Source: JBBRLG01 sp038231495 (GTDB lineage Bacteria; Planctomycetota; Planctomycetia; Gemmatales; Gemmataceae). From it: a DNA stretch of 31,024 nucleotides. Shown here in pieces: positions 8,153-15,866 of this stretch. The position numbers and the translations under genes were made by a program. The first letter of the stretch is position 1; each line of letters opens with the position of its first letter. Under the pieces are notes generated by a model, which saw nothing but the letters and a program-made list of their open reading frames with translations, was not told the DNA's origin and made no database searches. Location of the stretch: NCBI GenBank assembly GCA_038231495.1, contig JBBRLG010000011.1:1-31024 (forward strand). The letters run 5' to 3'.

Positions 8153-11100
8153 ACCGATCCACCAATCCGAACCACTCGCCCGACCTACCCGACCCGCTGC
8201 GGCGTGCCGTCGCTGCCGTCCGCGCCCAAGACGTGCCACATGCCGCAATGGCGCATTCGTTGGGGAAGGCGGCGGCTCTTTCCCAAACGAAGCATCATCC
8301 ATTCCTTCGTTTTCGCCGTCCGCTGCTGGCGATGGCCAGCATAGCGGCCCTCTTGCTCATTGCCTGCCTTTGGATGGTCAACGGCAATTCCGAATCCGGC
8401 GGGTCAAACGATTGGCGCTACGCCCATCATGTGGTGATTATCGACGATTCGCACTCGATGGTCAGAGATGACCTGACCAATTACGACAACGACAACAGAC
8501 AGAACATCAACGTGGCGGGTGTTGCGAGTGTGCAAATGGCGCGTTCCGTCTTCACCGATCTGGACGACCGCGAACTCCCCAGGCCGCTGCCCACCGGTTC
8601 AGGCAGCGTCACGAACGGGAGGACCGGGAATCCAAACCGCCCAATTTCGGGCGAAGACCTGCGCGATGGATTGCAACCGAGCCTTCCGGGGTACGGTGGA
8701 AATTTGGGAATGCCGAAAGACGGCCTCATCGTCAAGGGAGCTTCCCGGATCACCGGTCGCTATATCAACTTTGAAACGTTGGGAGAAGCCAGCGACGGCC
8801 AAAAAAATGCCGATAAAGCATTACCGGGCCGCATCAACTCGGCGAAGGTTGGTGCCGACGGCAAGCCCGGCGATGCACCGCAAGTCTGGAAGCGCGACCA
8901 GGGACAACCGACGTTTGCCCGCGTCTACGTCGGCGACAAGAATTCGCTCGAACTCGTTAGTATGCGCGTAACGGTCACGGTCGAGGGGCCGCGCGCCCGC
9001 ACCGTCGTCGATCACGTCTTCCGCAACCCGCACGACAAGCAACTCGAAGGCACCTTCGAGTATCCGCTGCCGTCCGGGGCCAGTCCGAGCTACTTCGCGA
9101 TGTTCCTGGGGGCGGCACGCGACACCCCGCCGCCACTGTTCGTCCGGCACGGCAAGGACAACGAAGCCGCGTTGCCGAAGGACACGACCAACCGCCGCAA
9201 TCCGGCCGAACTCGTCGCGGACATCGACCGCACCGACTGGGGCCGGCTGCAAGAAGGCCGCATCGTCGCCAAGGACAAGGCCACCGAGACGTACGAAGAT
9301 GTGGTGCGCGGTCGGGTCGATCCGGCGCTGCTCGAATACGCTGGCGGCAACACGTTTCGCGGCCGTGTTTTTCCGATTCAGGCCAAGGGATTCAACCGCG
9401 TCATCCTCGCCTATGAGGAACTGTTGCCCGTCGTCCGTGACAAGATGCTTTACCAGTTCCCCCTGCCCGACTGCAAGCTGTCCGAACTGCAATTCAGCTT
9501 GACCGCGAATTCGCGTGCGTGCAAGAACCTGGAATTCCAACCCAAGGGTGCGACGCTCGACGAGAGCGGCAACCGCCTGGTATATAGCCGCATTTGGAAA
9601 AACGAGAAACCTGAAGGGGCGGTCGTCTTCACCTGCACGCCGAACGAACCGCGCGTCCAGGCCGTCAGCGGCCGGCAGGGCGAGAACGGTTCGCACTACG
9701 TCTACGCCCGACTGCGGCCCGAACTAAAGAAGGTGGCCGACGCGAAACCGTACTCGAATCACGCAGTTTTCTTGCTCGACACTTCGCTGAGCGAAAACCC
9801 GGATCGCTTCAACGTCAGCATGAAACTGCTGCGCAAAGTGCTGGAAAGCGATGCCGACATCAAGCAGTTTAACATCCTGACCTTCAACGTCGCCACGGCC
9901 TGGGTCGAACCCAAGGGCTTTCTGCCCAACACGACGGCGGGCCGCGAGACGGCGTTCGGTCGCCTCAACGGCCTGGTGCTGGAGGGCGCGACCGACCTGT
10001 CGGTGGCGCTCGACCGGCTCGCGCGCAATGAGTTCGAGTTGCCGAAAGGCGCGCCTCTCAATTGCTTCCTGTTGTCCGACGGGCAAATCACCTGGGGCGA
10101 CGCGGACGTGACCACGCTACTGGCCCGTTTCGAGAAGCAGTGTCCGTTCGCCTACAAGTTCAACTGCTACCGCACCGGCATCGGCGCGGAGAACGGCGAC
10201 CTGTACGCGGCCCTGGTCCGCAAGGGTGGCGGCGTGTTTAACTGCTTCACCGACGCCGACGTGGCCAACGCCGCCCAGGCGCACAAGAATCAGTGTATGC
10301 AGGTCTCCAAAGTGCGTTTTGTCGGCGGCCCGGAGGCGAGCGACGTGTTGGTCGCAGGCCGGCAGGCGGCCGTTTACCCCGGCGGCGAAATGATCGTCGC
10401 GGCCCGCATCAACGGCGCTGGCAAGACGAAAATCGTCGTGGACGGCACGTTCCAGGGCGCGCCGGTGGAAGAGGTTTTCCCCCTGGAAATCGCGGACGGT
10501 GGCGAACTGGCACCGCGGGCGTGGGCCGAGGTCGCGGTCGCATCGCTGCTCGGCCTCAACGACCCGACGCTCGACCCGCTGGTGACAGCCTATTGTCAGC
10601 AATTCGGCGTCGTCAGCCGGGTCGCGTCGTTCCTCGTGCTGGAAAACGACGCCGACTACAAGCGGTTCAACCTCGACGACGAGCGCGGCAAAACGGCGCA
10701 CGAAGACCTCGCGGACTACCTGGCAAAGAAGTGGGCCGAAATGGGCGAGCCGAAGACCACCCGCCGGGCCTTCCTCGACCTACTCGGCCGCATCGAGTCG
10801 CGTGCCAAGCTCGGCAAGGCCGCGGAAGCCGTAAACGTGTACAAGCTGCTCGTGCTGCTGGAGGACCGGGATTTTGACCTGCCCCCCACGTCGCTCACCG
10901 GGCAACTCGTCCATACGAAAGACGTGGCGGCGGCCTACCTGACCAACCGGGCGAAGGATCCGCGCGACGTATCCGCCTACCTGACCGAGGCGAAGCGCCG
11001 GGCCAGGAACGGCGACCTGGACGGGGCCGTGCGCGTGCTGTCGAGCGTCATCGAGGAACACCCGACCCGCGACGACGCGCTGCGGTTGGTGGGCTACCGC

Positions 11101-11784
11101 CTGCTCGATCTGAAACAACCCGGCCAGGCCGCACGGCTGTTCCAGCAGGTGCAACGGCAACGGCCTTTCGAGCCGCACAGCTACCGCGATCTGGCGCGCA
11201 GCCTCGAAGACAGCGGCCTGTATGGACTCGCCGCGATCGAGTACGAGATCGTGCTGGCCGGCACCTGGCACAACCGTTTCGGCACCTCGCTCAAGGAAGT
11301 CGTGCTGGAAGAGTACGCCCGCATGATGCAGGAGGCGATCCGGCGCAAGGCCGTCAGCCCCGCGGTTGCCAACCATTTCGGCGAACGGCTCGAACAATTG
11401 TCGCGCGACCGCCAGCCCGCGGCCGACCTGCGCGTGACGATCTCGTGGAACACGGACGCCACGGACATCGACCTGTGGGTGATCGAACCGGACGGCACCA
11501 AGTGCTATTACGAGCACAACCGGACGAAGAACGGCGGCAAGCTGTCGCAGGACCAGACGCAGGGTTACGGCCCGGAGCGGTATACAATCGAGAAGGCACC
11601 CGCCGGCGAGTTCAAGGTTATGGTCCACTACTTCCGTGCCAACCCGAACCTGCTGGGCGGCGAGACACATGTGAACGTCGTCGTGACGCGCAACGCGGGT
11701 CGGCCGCAAGAAGTGGTAGAGCGCCACACGGTCATTTTGAAGCAAACGAACGAGGCCGTGGAGGTTTCCCGGGTGAAGTACTAA
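8149..11784 (+). CDS. Membrane-anchored VIT / VWA / TPR / DUF2135 protein
   Basis: A 1211-residue protein with a start at ATG 8149, supported by AAGGAG 7 bases upstream and the ATGA overlap with the sigma gene. The first ~57 residues are polar, followed by one transmembrane segment (about 58-77), predicting a cytoplasmic tail and a large exported part. A low-complexity linker leads to a VIT domain (about 254-380), then a von Willebrand A domain with an intact metal site (D544, S546, S548; T615; D644). TPR-like helices lie at about 943-1037 and a DUF2135 domain at about 1091-1205. A DxSxS-like motif (D99, S101, S103) also occurs just after the membrane segment. VIT/VWA proteins bind protein or surface ligands. 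Coupling to an ECF factor suggests a sensor or membrane anchor for it. No canonical anti-sigma domain was recognised. Confidence 0.88.
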   Translation: MNRSTNPNHSPDLPDPLRRAVAAVRAQDVPHAAMAHSLGKAAALSQTKHHPFLRFRRPLLAMASIAALLLIACLWMVNGNSESGGSNDWRYAHHVVIIDDSHSMVRDDLTNYDNDNRQNINVAGVASVQMARSVFTDLDDRELPRPLPTGSGSVTNGRTGNPNRPISGEDLRDGLQPSLPGYGGNLGMPKDGLIVKGASRITGRYINFETLGEASDGQKNADKALPGRINSAKVGADGKPGDAPQVWKRDQGQPTFARVYVGDKNSLELVSMRVTVTVEGPRARTVVDHVFRNPHDKQLEGTFEYPLPSGASPSYFAMFLGAARDTPPPLFVRHGKDNEAALPKDTTNRRNPAELVADIDRTDWGRLQEGRIVAKDKATETYEDVVRGRVDPALLEYAGGNTFRGRVFPIQAKGFNRVILAYEELLPVVRDKMLYQFPLPDCKLSELQFSLTANSRACKNLEFQPKGATLDESGNRLVYSRIWKNEKPEGAVVFTCTPNEPRVQAVSGRQGENGSHYVYARLRPELKKVADAKPYSNHAVFLLDTSLSENPDRFNVSMKLLRKVLESDADIKQFNILTFNVATAWVEPKGFLPNTTAGRETAFGRLNGLVLEGATDLSVALDRLARNEFELPKGAPLNCFLLSDGQITWGDADVTTLLARFEKQCPFAYKFNCYRTGIGAENGDLYAALVRKGGGVFNCFTDADVANAAQAHKNQCMQVSKVRFVGGPEASDVLVAGRQAAVYPGGEMIVAARINGAGKTKIVVDGTFQGAPVEEVFPLEIADGGELAPRAWAEVAVASLLGLNDPTLDPLVTAYCQQFGVVSRVASFLVLENDADYKRFNLDDERGKTAHEDLADYLAKKWAEMGEPKTTRRAFLDLLGRIESRAKLGKAAEAVNVYKLLVLLEDRDFDLPPTSLTGQLVHTKDVAAAYLTNRAKDPRDVSAYLTEAKRRARNGDLDGAVRVLSSVIEEHPTRDDALRLVGYRLLDLKQPGQAARLFQQVQRQRPFEPHSYRDLARSLEDSGLYGLAAIEYEIVLAGTWHNRFGTSLKEVVLEEYARMMQEAIRRKAVSPAVANHFGERLEQLSRDRQPAADLRVTISWNTDATDIDLWVIEPDGTKCYYEHNRTKNGGKLSQDQTQGYGPERYTIEKAPAGEFKVMVHYFRANPNLLGGETHVNVVVTRNAGRPQEVVERHTVILKQTNEAVEVSRVKY

Positions 11785-11792
11785 GGCAACGG

Positions 11793-11840
11793 AATTGCCG
11801 CTTGCGGCGTTGCGGAGTCGCAAAGCCGCAAGCGGCAATT
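11793..11840. terminator. Long perfect hairpin after the VIT/VWA gene
   Basis: Sixteen-base arms (11793-11808 and 11825-11840) are perfect reverse complements (AATTGCCGCTTGCGGC). The 16-base spacer contains its own five-base stem (TTGCG/CGCAA). The hairpin begins 8 bases after the stop codon. It is built from two opposed copies of the dispersed GCCGCAAGCGGC palindrome. It could terminate transcription or stabilise the mRNA end; there is no clear U-tract. Confidence 0.7.
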
Positions 11841-11933
11841 CGGGCTTGTCAGATTGGAACCCAATCGGTATCTCCCCCTGCCGCTACCGAATAATCGGCG
11901 GATTCCTGCCGCCGCGCGGACCGGGAGATTGGC

Positions 11934-12923
11934 ATGAAGCATTTTTCATTGCAAGGCGGTGTTGTCGTCCTGGCCCTGCTGGCGGCAAGCGCCGCCCGCG
12001 CCGAACTGCACTGCGAACAGCCCGCCGTGAAAACCGGCGAAGTGCGCAGCGGCACCGCCCTGACCCACCGGTTCGCGCTCATCAACAACGGCACCGAAAC
12101 CATTGAAATCCTCGACATCAAACCGAGTTGCGGTTGTCTGACGCCGCGCACGGACCGGCGCGTTTACGCGCCGGGAGCGCGGGGCAACTTGTTGCTCGAA
12201 ATCAACACGCTGACGCAGGCGGCGGGGCCACAATCGTGGCGTGCCACCGTGCGTTACCGCGAGGGCCGCGAGGAACGCGAGCTGGAATTGCAACTGGCCG
12301 CGACCATCGTTACGGAAGTTAGCATCAACCCGCCGACCCTCGTCCTCTACACCTCGAGCGCCATCGCCCACGAGTTGACGCTGACCGACCGCCGTGCCAG
12401 GCCGATGCAGGTGACGAGCGTTGAACCCAGTTCGCCGCAACTGCGCGCACGGTTGGGTGAATGGAAGCATAACGACGACGGGCAAAATGTCCGAACGGTC
12501 GCGCTGGAGGTGTTGCCCGATTTCCCGGAAGGCCGGCACGACGAAGTGATTCAAATCTTCACTTCCGATCCGGAATATCGCGAATTGAAGATCCCCGTCA
12601 CCATCGTCAAACGGCCGAAGCAAACCGTCAGCGCGTCGCCGGACGTGCTCGCCGTCTCGTCCGCGGCGGGCGAGCCGATCCCGTCACGCATCGTCCTGTT
12701 ACGCGCTCCCGACGATTTGGACGTACTGGTCGAGCGCGTCGAGTGCGACACGCCGGCGGTCAGCTGGCAAACGTCCGCCGGTCCGGGACACCGGGCCACG
12801 CTGAAGATTCAGATCGACCGCACGAAAGTTGCGGGCGACGCCCTGAAAGCCAACTTCCGCGTCGTGCTGAAACAGCCGGCCGGACAGACGGTGACGGTGC
12901 CAATTGAGTGGATCGCGCGCTGA
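11934..12923 (+). CDS. Exported DUF1573 domain protein
   Basis: A 329-residue protein with a signal peptide (about 1-23, ending AARA) and an N-terminal DUF1573/ASPM-SPD-2-Hydin-like immunoglobulin fold. The family signature is clear: FALINNGTETIEILDIKPSCGCL, with the cysteines C66 and C68. The remaining ~200 residues look like further beta-sandwich repeats. DUF1573 proteins are frequent and exported in planctomycetes and Bacteroidetes, without a firm function. GGGAG lies about 8 bases before the ATG. A 149-base gap containing a large hairpin separates it from the VIT/VWA gene, so it may be transcribed separately. It converges with the TIGR03790 gene. Confidence 0.88.
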   Translation: MKHFSLQGGVVVLALLAASAARAELHCEQPAVKTGEVRSGTALTHRFALINNGTETIEILDIKPSCGCLTPRTDRRVYAPGARGNLLLEINTLTQAAGPQSWRATVRYREGREERELELQLAATIVTEVSINPPTLVLYTSSAIAHELTLTDRRARPMQVTSVEPSSPQLRARLGEWKHNDDGQNVRTVALEVLPDFPEGRHDEVIQIFTSDPEYRELKIPVTIVKRPKQTVSASPDVLAVSSAAGEPIPSRIVLLRAPDDLDVLVERVECDTPAVSWQTSAGPGHRATLKIQIDRTKVAGDALKANFRVVLKQPAGQTVTVPIEWIAR

Positions 12924-12926
12924 GGG

Positions 12927-12976
12927 TTAGCGCTCAGCCGCAAGCGGCTACTTAGCGCTCAGCCGCAAGCGGCTAC
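12927..12976. repeat. Two tandem 25-bp repeats with palindromic cores between convergent genes
   Basis: The 25-base unit beginning TTAGCGCTCAGCCGC occurs twice in perfect tandem (12927-12951, 12952-12976). Each copy contains GCCGCAAGCGGC. The array fills the gap between the DUF1573 stop and the TIGR03790 stop. The second copy supplies the TAG stop codon of the minus-strand gene (12973-12975). Confidence 0.9.
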
Positions 12977-14334
12977 TTGTCGAGGATGACCTTGAACGAG
13001 CCGCCCGCCGGACTTGGTTTGACCTGTTCGACTTTTAGTTTGGGAGTCTTGCCGTACGGGTTGTAGAGCGGGTCGCCGACGAGAACCGTCATCCAACTCG
13101 CGAACATCTCCGAACGCCAGTAACATTCCACCAGCGTGTACTCGCCCGTCGCCAGGAAGCCGAAGAACTCGGCCGGCTTCGGAAAGCCGATCGTGTACGG
13201 CTCCGCCACCGGGCCGAGTGTCGCCACCGCACCGGCTTCGAGCAGGTTCTTGCACCAATAAGTACATTTCGGATCGCGTAAGGACACCGCCTCAGAACTG
13301 GCGATGTGATATGCCACCGCGCCGGGTACAAACTTGCAGCAGTCAACGTACTTGACGTGCGAATACCAGCCGCAGTAGAGGGCGCAGTCGGTGCAACTGC
13401 CCGCCGCGAACAACTCCGGCTTGTCGTCGAGTGTTACGTCCAGTTTGGCTTCTTTTTCGAGTAGTTTCGCCATCTCGCGCAACGATTCGTCGTAGCCCTC
13501 GTAGCCAAAACCGGGGTCGTCTTTCGGTTTGTACTTCATGCCCCGCGCGTCCACGTAGACCTTGCCGGCCAGACCCTTGGCTTCGACCGCCATGCTGACG
13601 TCGATGATCTTTTTCACCAGCGCAACGCTCGGACCGTCGAGACGGCAGGTCATCACCATCGGCGGCTTGCCCTTGCGCACGTCGTCGCCGACCTGGAAAT
13701 ACAGGAGGTTGAGCTGCCAGCGGCGCAGGTCGTAGCCCTCGTGCCAAAGGAGCGCCAGTTCGCTGTCCACCGCGGCCCGGCTTTCGGCGTGCGACAAAAA
13801 CGTGCGGCGCTCGGTCAACGGGCGGACCTTGGTGTCCACGTCGGCCCGTTCCTTGCGGCGTTGGGCCAGGTCCAGCGCTTCCTGCGCGTTTTCATCCTTT
13901 GCTATTTTCTGGAGCCGGTCGATCTCCGCCAGCAACTCTTTCTGTTGCTTGCGCAGCGGTTCCAGTTCTTTGTCGATTTTTTCGATCGCGGTTTTCTCTT
14001 CCGCGGCCGCTTCCTCCGGCCCGACGTGGGACGGTACGCCGTAAATGGTGAGCAGGACTTTTACCTTGTCGCGGCGGTCTTGCAACAGCTTGCGCAGCGG
14101 TTCGGCCAGCCGTAAGTTGTAGGCTTGCCGGCTCATCTCCTCGCTCGTCGGCAGATCGAGGACGATAACGTGGTCGGTCGGCACGCCACGCTTCTTGCAG
14201 TAGTACTCGGCGATCTCCTGCGACTCCGGCACGTTCTTATTGGCGACAATGTAAATGTCGTTGGGGCCGAGGGCGAGGGCATCGTCCGCCACCAATACCA
14301 CCGCCAGCACGGTGAACAAAATTCGCAGACGCAT
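12973..14334 (-). CDS. TIGR03790 family protein
   Basis: A 453-residue exported protein (signal peptide about 1-20, ending ALAL) matching the TIGR03790 family of unknown function. Family features include GPNDIYIVANKNVPESQEIAEYY near the mature N-terminus, LLTIYGVP, MVMTCRLDGPS, KVYVDARGM, and the C-terminal FGFLATGEYTLVECYW and VGDPLYNPYG. Residues of about 105-180 form a highly charged, probably coiled-coil insertion. A cysteine cluster (SCTDCALYCGWYS, then DCCKF) lies near residues 310-335. I chose the ATG at 14334 over 14343 because AAAGGA sits about 8 bases upstream of it. It is transcribed divergently from the NADH dehydrogenase-like gene. Confidence 0.85.
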   Translation of the reverse strand: MRLRILFTVLAVVLVADDALALGPNDIYIVANKNVPESQEIAEYYCKKRGVPTDHVIVLDLPTSEEMSRQAYNLRLAEPLRKLLQDRRDKVKVLLTIYGVPSHVGPEEAAAEEKTAIEKIDKELEPLRKQQKELLAEIDRLQKIAKDENAQEALDLAQRRKERADVDTKVRPLTERRTFLSHAESRAAVDSELALLWHEGYDLRRWQLNLLYFQVGDDVRKGKPPMVMTCRLDGPSVALVKKIIDVSMAVEAKGLAGKVYVDARGMKYKPKDDPGFGYEGYDESLREMAKLLEKEAKLDVTLDDKPELFAAGSCTDCALYCGWYSHVKYVDCCKFVPGAVAYHIASSEAVSLRDPKCTYWCKNLLEAGAVATLGPVAEPYTIGFPKPAEFFGFLATGEYTLVECYWRSEMFASWMTVLVGDPLYNPYGKTPKLKVEQVKPSPAGGSFKVILDK

Positions 14335-14473
14335 GGGGTGCATCCTTTCGGGTTTCGATCAACGGCATTGGGTTCACGTCGCGATCCGTTTTAGCACACT
14401 AGAATGAGCGGGGGCTACCCGATTCCCGCTAGCGGCAACCTCGTAGCACGGACAGGCTCACCGGAAGTAGATC

Positions 14474-15769
14474 ATGCAATCGACCCAGCGCGTGGTAATC
14501 ATCGGCGGCGGCTTCGGCGGACTGTACGCGGCCCGCGCCCTGCGGAAGGCGGCCGTGCAAGTGACGCTCATCGACCGGCGTAACTTCCACCTGTTTCAAC
14601 CGCTGCTCTACCAGGTGGCGACGGGATCGTTGTCGCCCGCCAATATCGCCGCGCCCCTTCGCCGCATCCTGCACCGGCAGAAAAACACCCGTGTGTTGCT
14701 CGGCGAGGTCGTGAACTTCGACCTCGAAGGCCGGCGGGTTTTGCTCAAGGACGGCGACGTGCCCTACGATTCGCTGATCGTTGCGACGGGATCACGGCAC
14801 CACTATTTCGGCCACCCGGAATGAGAAATGATCGCGCCCGGACTCAAGACGGTTGAGGACGCGACGACGATGCGCCGCCGCATTTTGTCCGCCTTCGAGG
14901 CGGCCGAGCGCTCGTCCGACGCGGCCGAACAGCGGGCCTGGCTCACCTTCGTCGTGGTCGGCGGCGGTCCGACTGGCGTTGAACTGGCAGGTGCCGTCGG
15001 CGACATGGCTCGCAAAACGTTGCGTGGCGATTTTCGCCGCATCCGGCCCGAAACGAGTCTCGTCTTGTTGGTGGAAGGCGTGGACCGCATCCTGTCTAAT
15101 TATCCACCCGACCTGTCCGAAAAAGCCCAGAAATCGCTGGAGCGGCTTGGCGTGACGGTGCGCTTGAAAACCACGGTAACGGACGTGCAAACGGACAAAG
15201 TAACCCTGCGCTGCGGCGACCACACGGAAATCGTGCGGACGCACACCATCTTGTGGGGGGCCGGCGTCCAGGCGTCGCCCCTCGGCCGGTTGCTGACCAA
15301 GGCGACGGGAGGCGAATTGGATCGGTCCGGGCGCGTCGTTGTGCAGGCCGATTTGAGTCTGCCGGGACGGCCGGAGGTGTTCGTGATCGGCGACCTGGCG
15401 AACTATTCGCACCAGACCGGGAAGCCGTTGCCCGGCGTTGCCCAGGTTGCCATGCAGGAAGGAAAATATGTCGCGGAGTTGATCCAACGGCGTTTGCGGA
15501 ACGAGAAACCGTCGGGGTTCCATTACAAGGACTTCGGCAACCTAGCGACAATCGGCCGCGCGGCCGCGGTCGCCGACCTGGGCTGGACGCACCTGTCCGG
15601 CTACCCCGCGTGGCTGGCGTGGCTGTTCATTCACCTCGTTTACTTGATCGAATTCGACAACCGGGTGCTGGTGCTGTTCCAGTGGGGCTGGAACTACTTC
15701 ACACGCAACCGTTCGGCCCGTTTGATTACCGGGAGAGGATTTGCGACTGCCGGAATAGCGTGGTGTTGA
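14474..15769 (+). pseudogene. Type II NADH dehydrogenase-like FAD oxidoreductase interrupted by an in-frame TGA
   Basis: The frame is homologous throughout to NDH-2-type NAD(P)/FAD oxidoreductases, about 431 residues, the normal family length. FAD motif VVIIGGGFGGLYAA is at residues 8-21, a second dinucleotide motif (VVVGGGPTGVELAG) is near 160-173, the VFVIGDLANY FAD motif lies later, and the C-terminus is hydrophobic, as in membrane-bound members. Codon 117 (14822-14824) is TGA, inside HPE-stop-EMIAPGLKTVEDA. The family normally has Trp there (EWE...APGLKT), so a single TGG to TGA change explains it. Reading frame is unchanged on both sides. It may be a recent pseudogene, a sequencing error or a readthrough case. 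GGAAG precedes the ATG. Family members pass electrons from NADH to quinone at the inner membrane. Confidence 0.85.
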
Positions 15770-15776
15770 GGGCATT

Positions 15777-15859
15777 GCGGTCAGAGCCGCGACCGTCAGG
15801 GAGCGGGGGGTTCCCCACTCCCTGGCGGTCGCGGCTCTGACCGCGGTCGCGGCTCTGAC
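15777..15859. repeat. 32-bp inverted repeat plus a third partial copy between convergent genes
   Basis: Arms 15777-15808 and 15813-15844 are reverse complements with two mismatches (one a G-U pair in RNA), with a GGTT loop. A further partial copy (GGTCGCGGCTCTGAC, 15845-15859) follows. It occupies nearly the whole gap between the NDH-2-like and thioredoxin-fold genes and could act as a bidirectional terminator. The arm sequence (GGTCAGAGCCGCGACC) looks like a dispersed repeat family. Confidence 0.88.
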
Positions 15860-15866
15860 AACGGCA

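Noticed and set aside
12927..12976. CRISPR array
   Set aside because: Only two directly abutting copies with no spacers; it is a tandem palindromic repeat.
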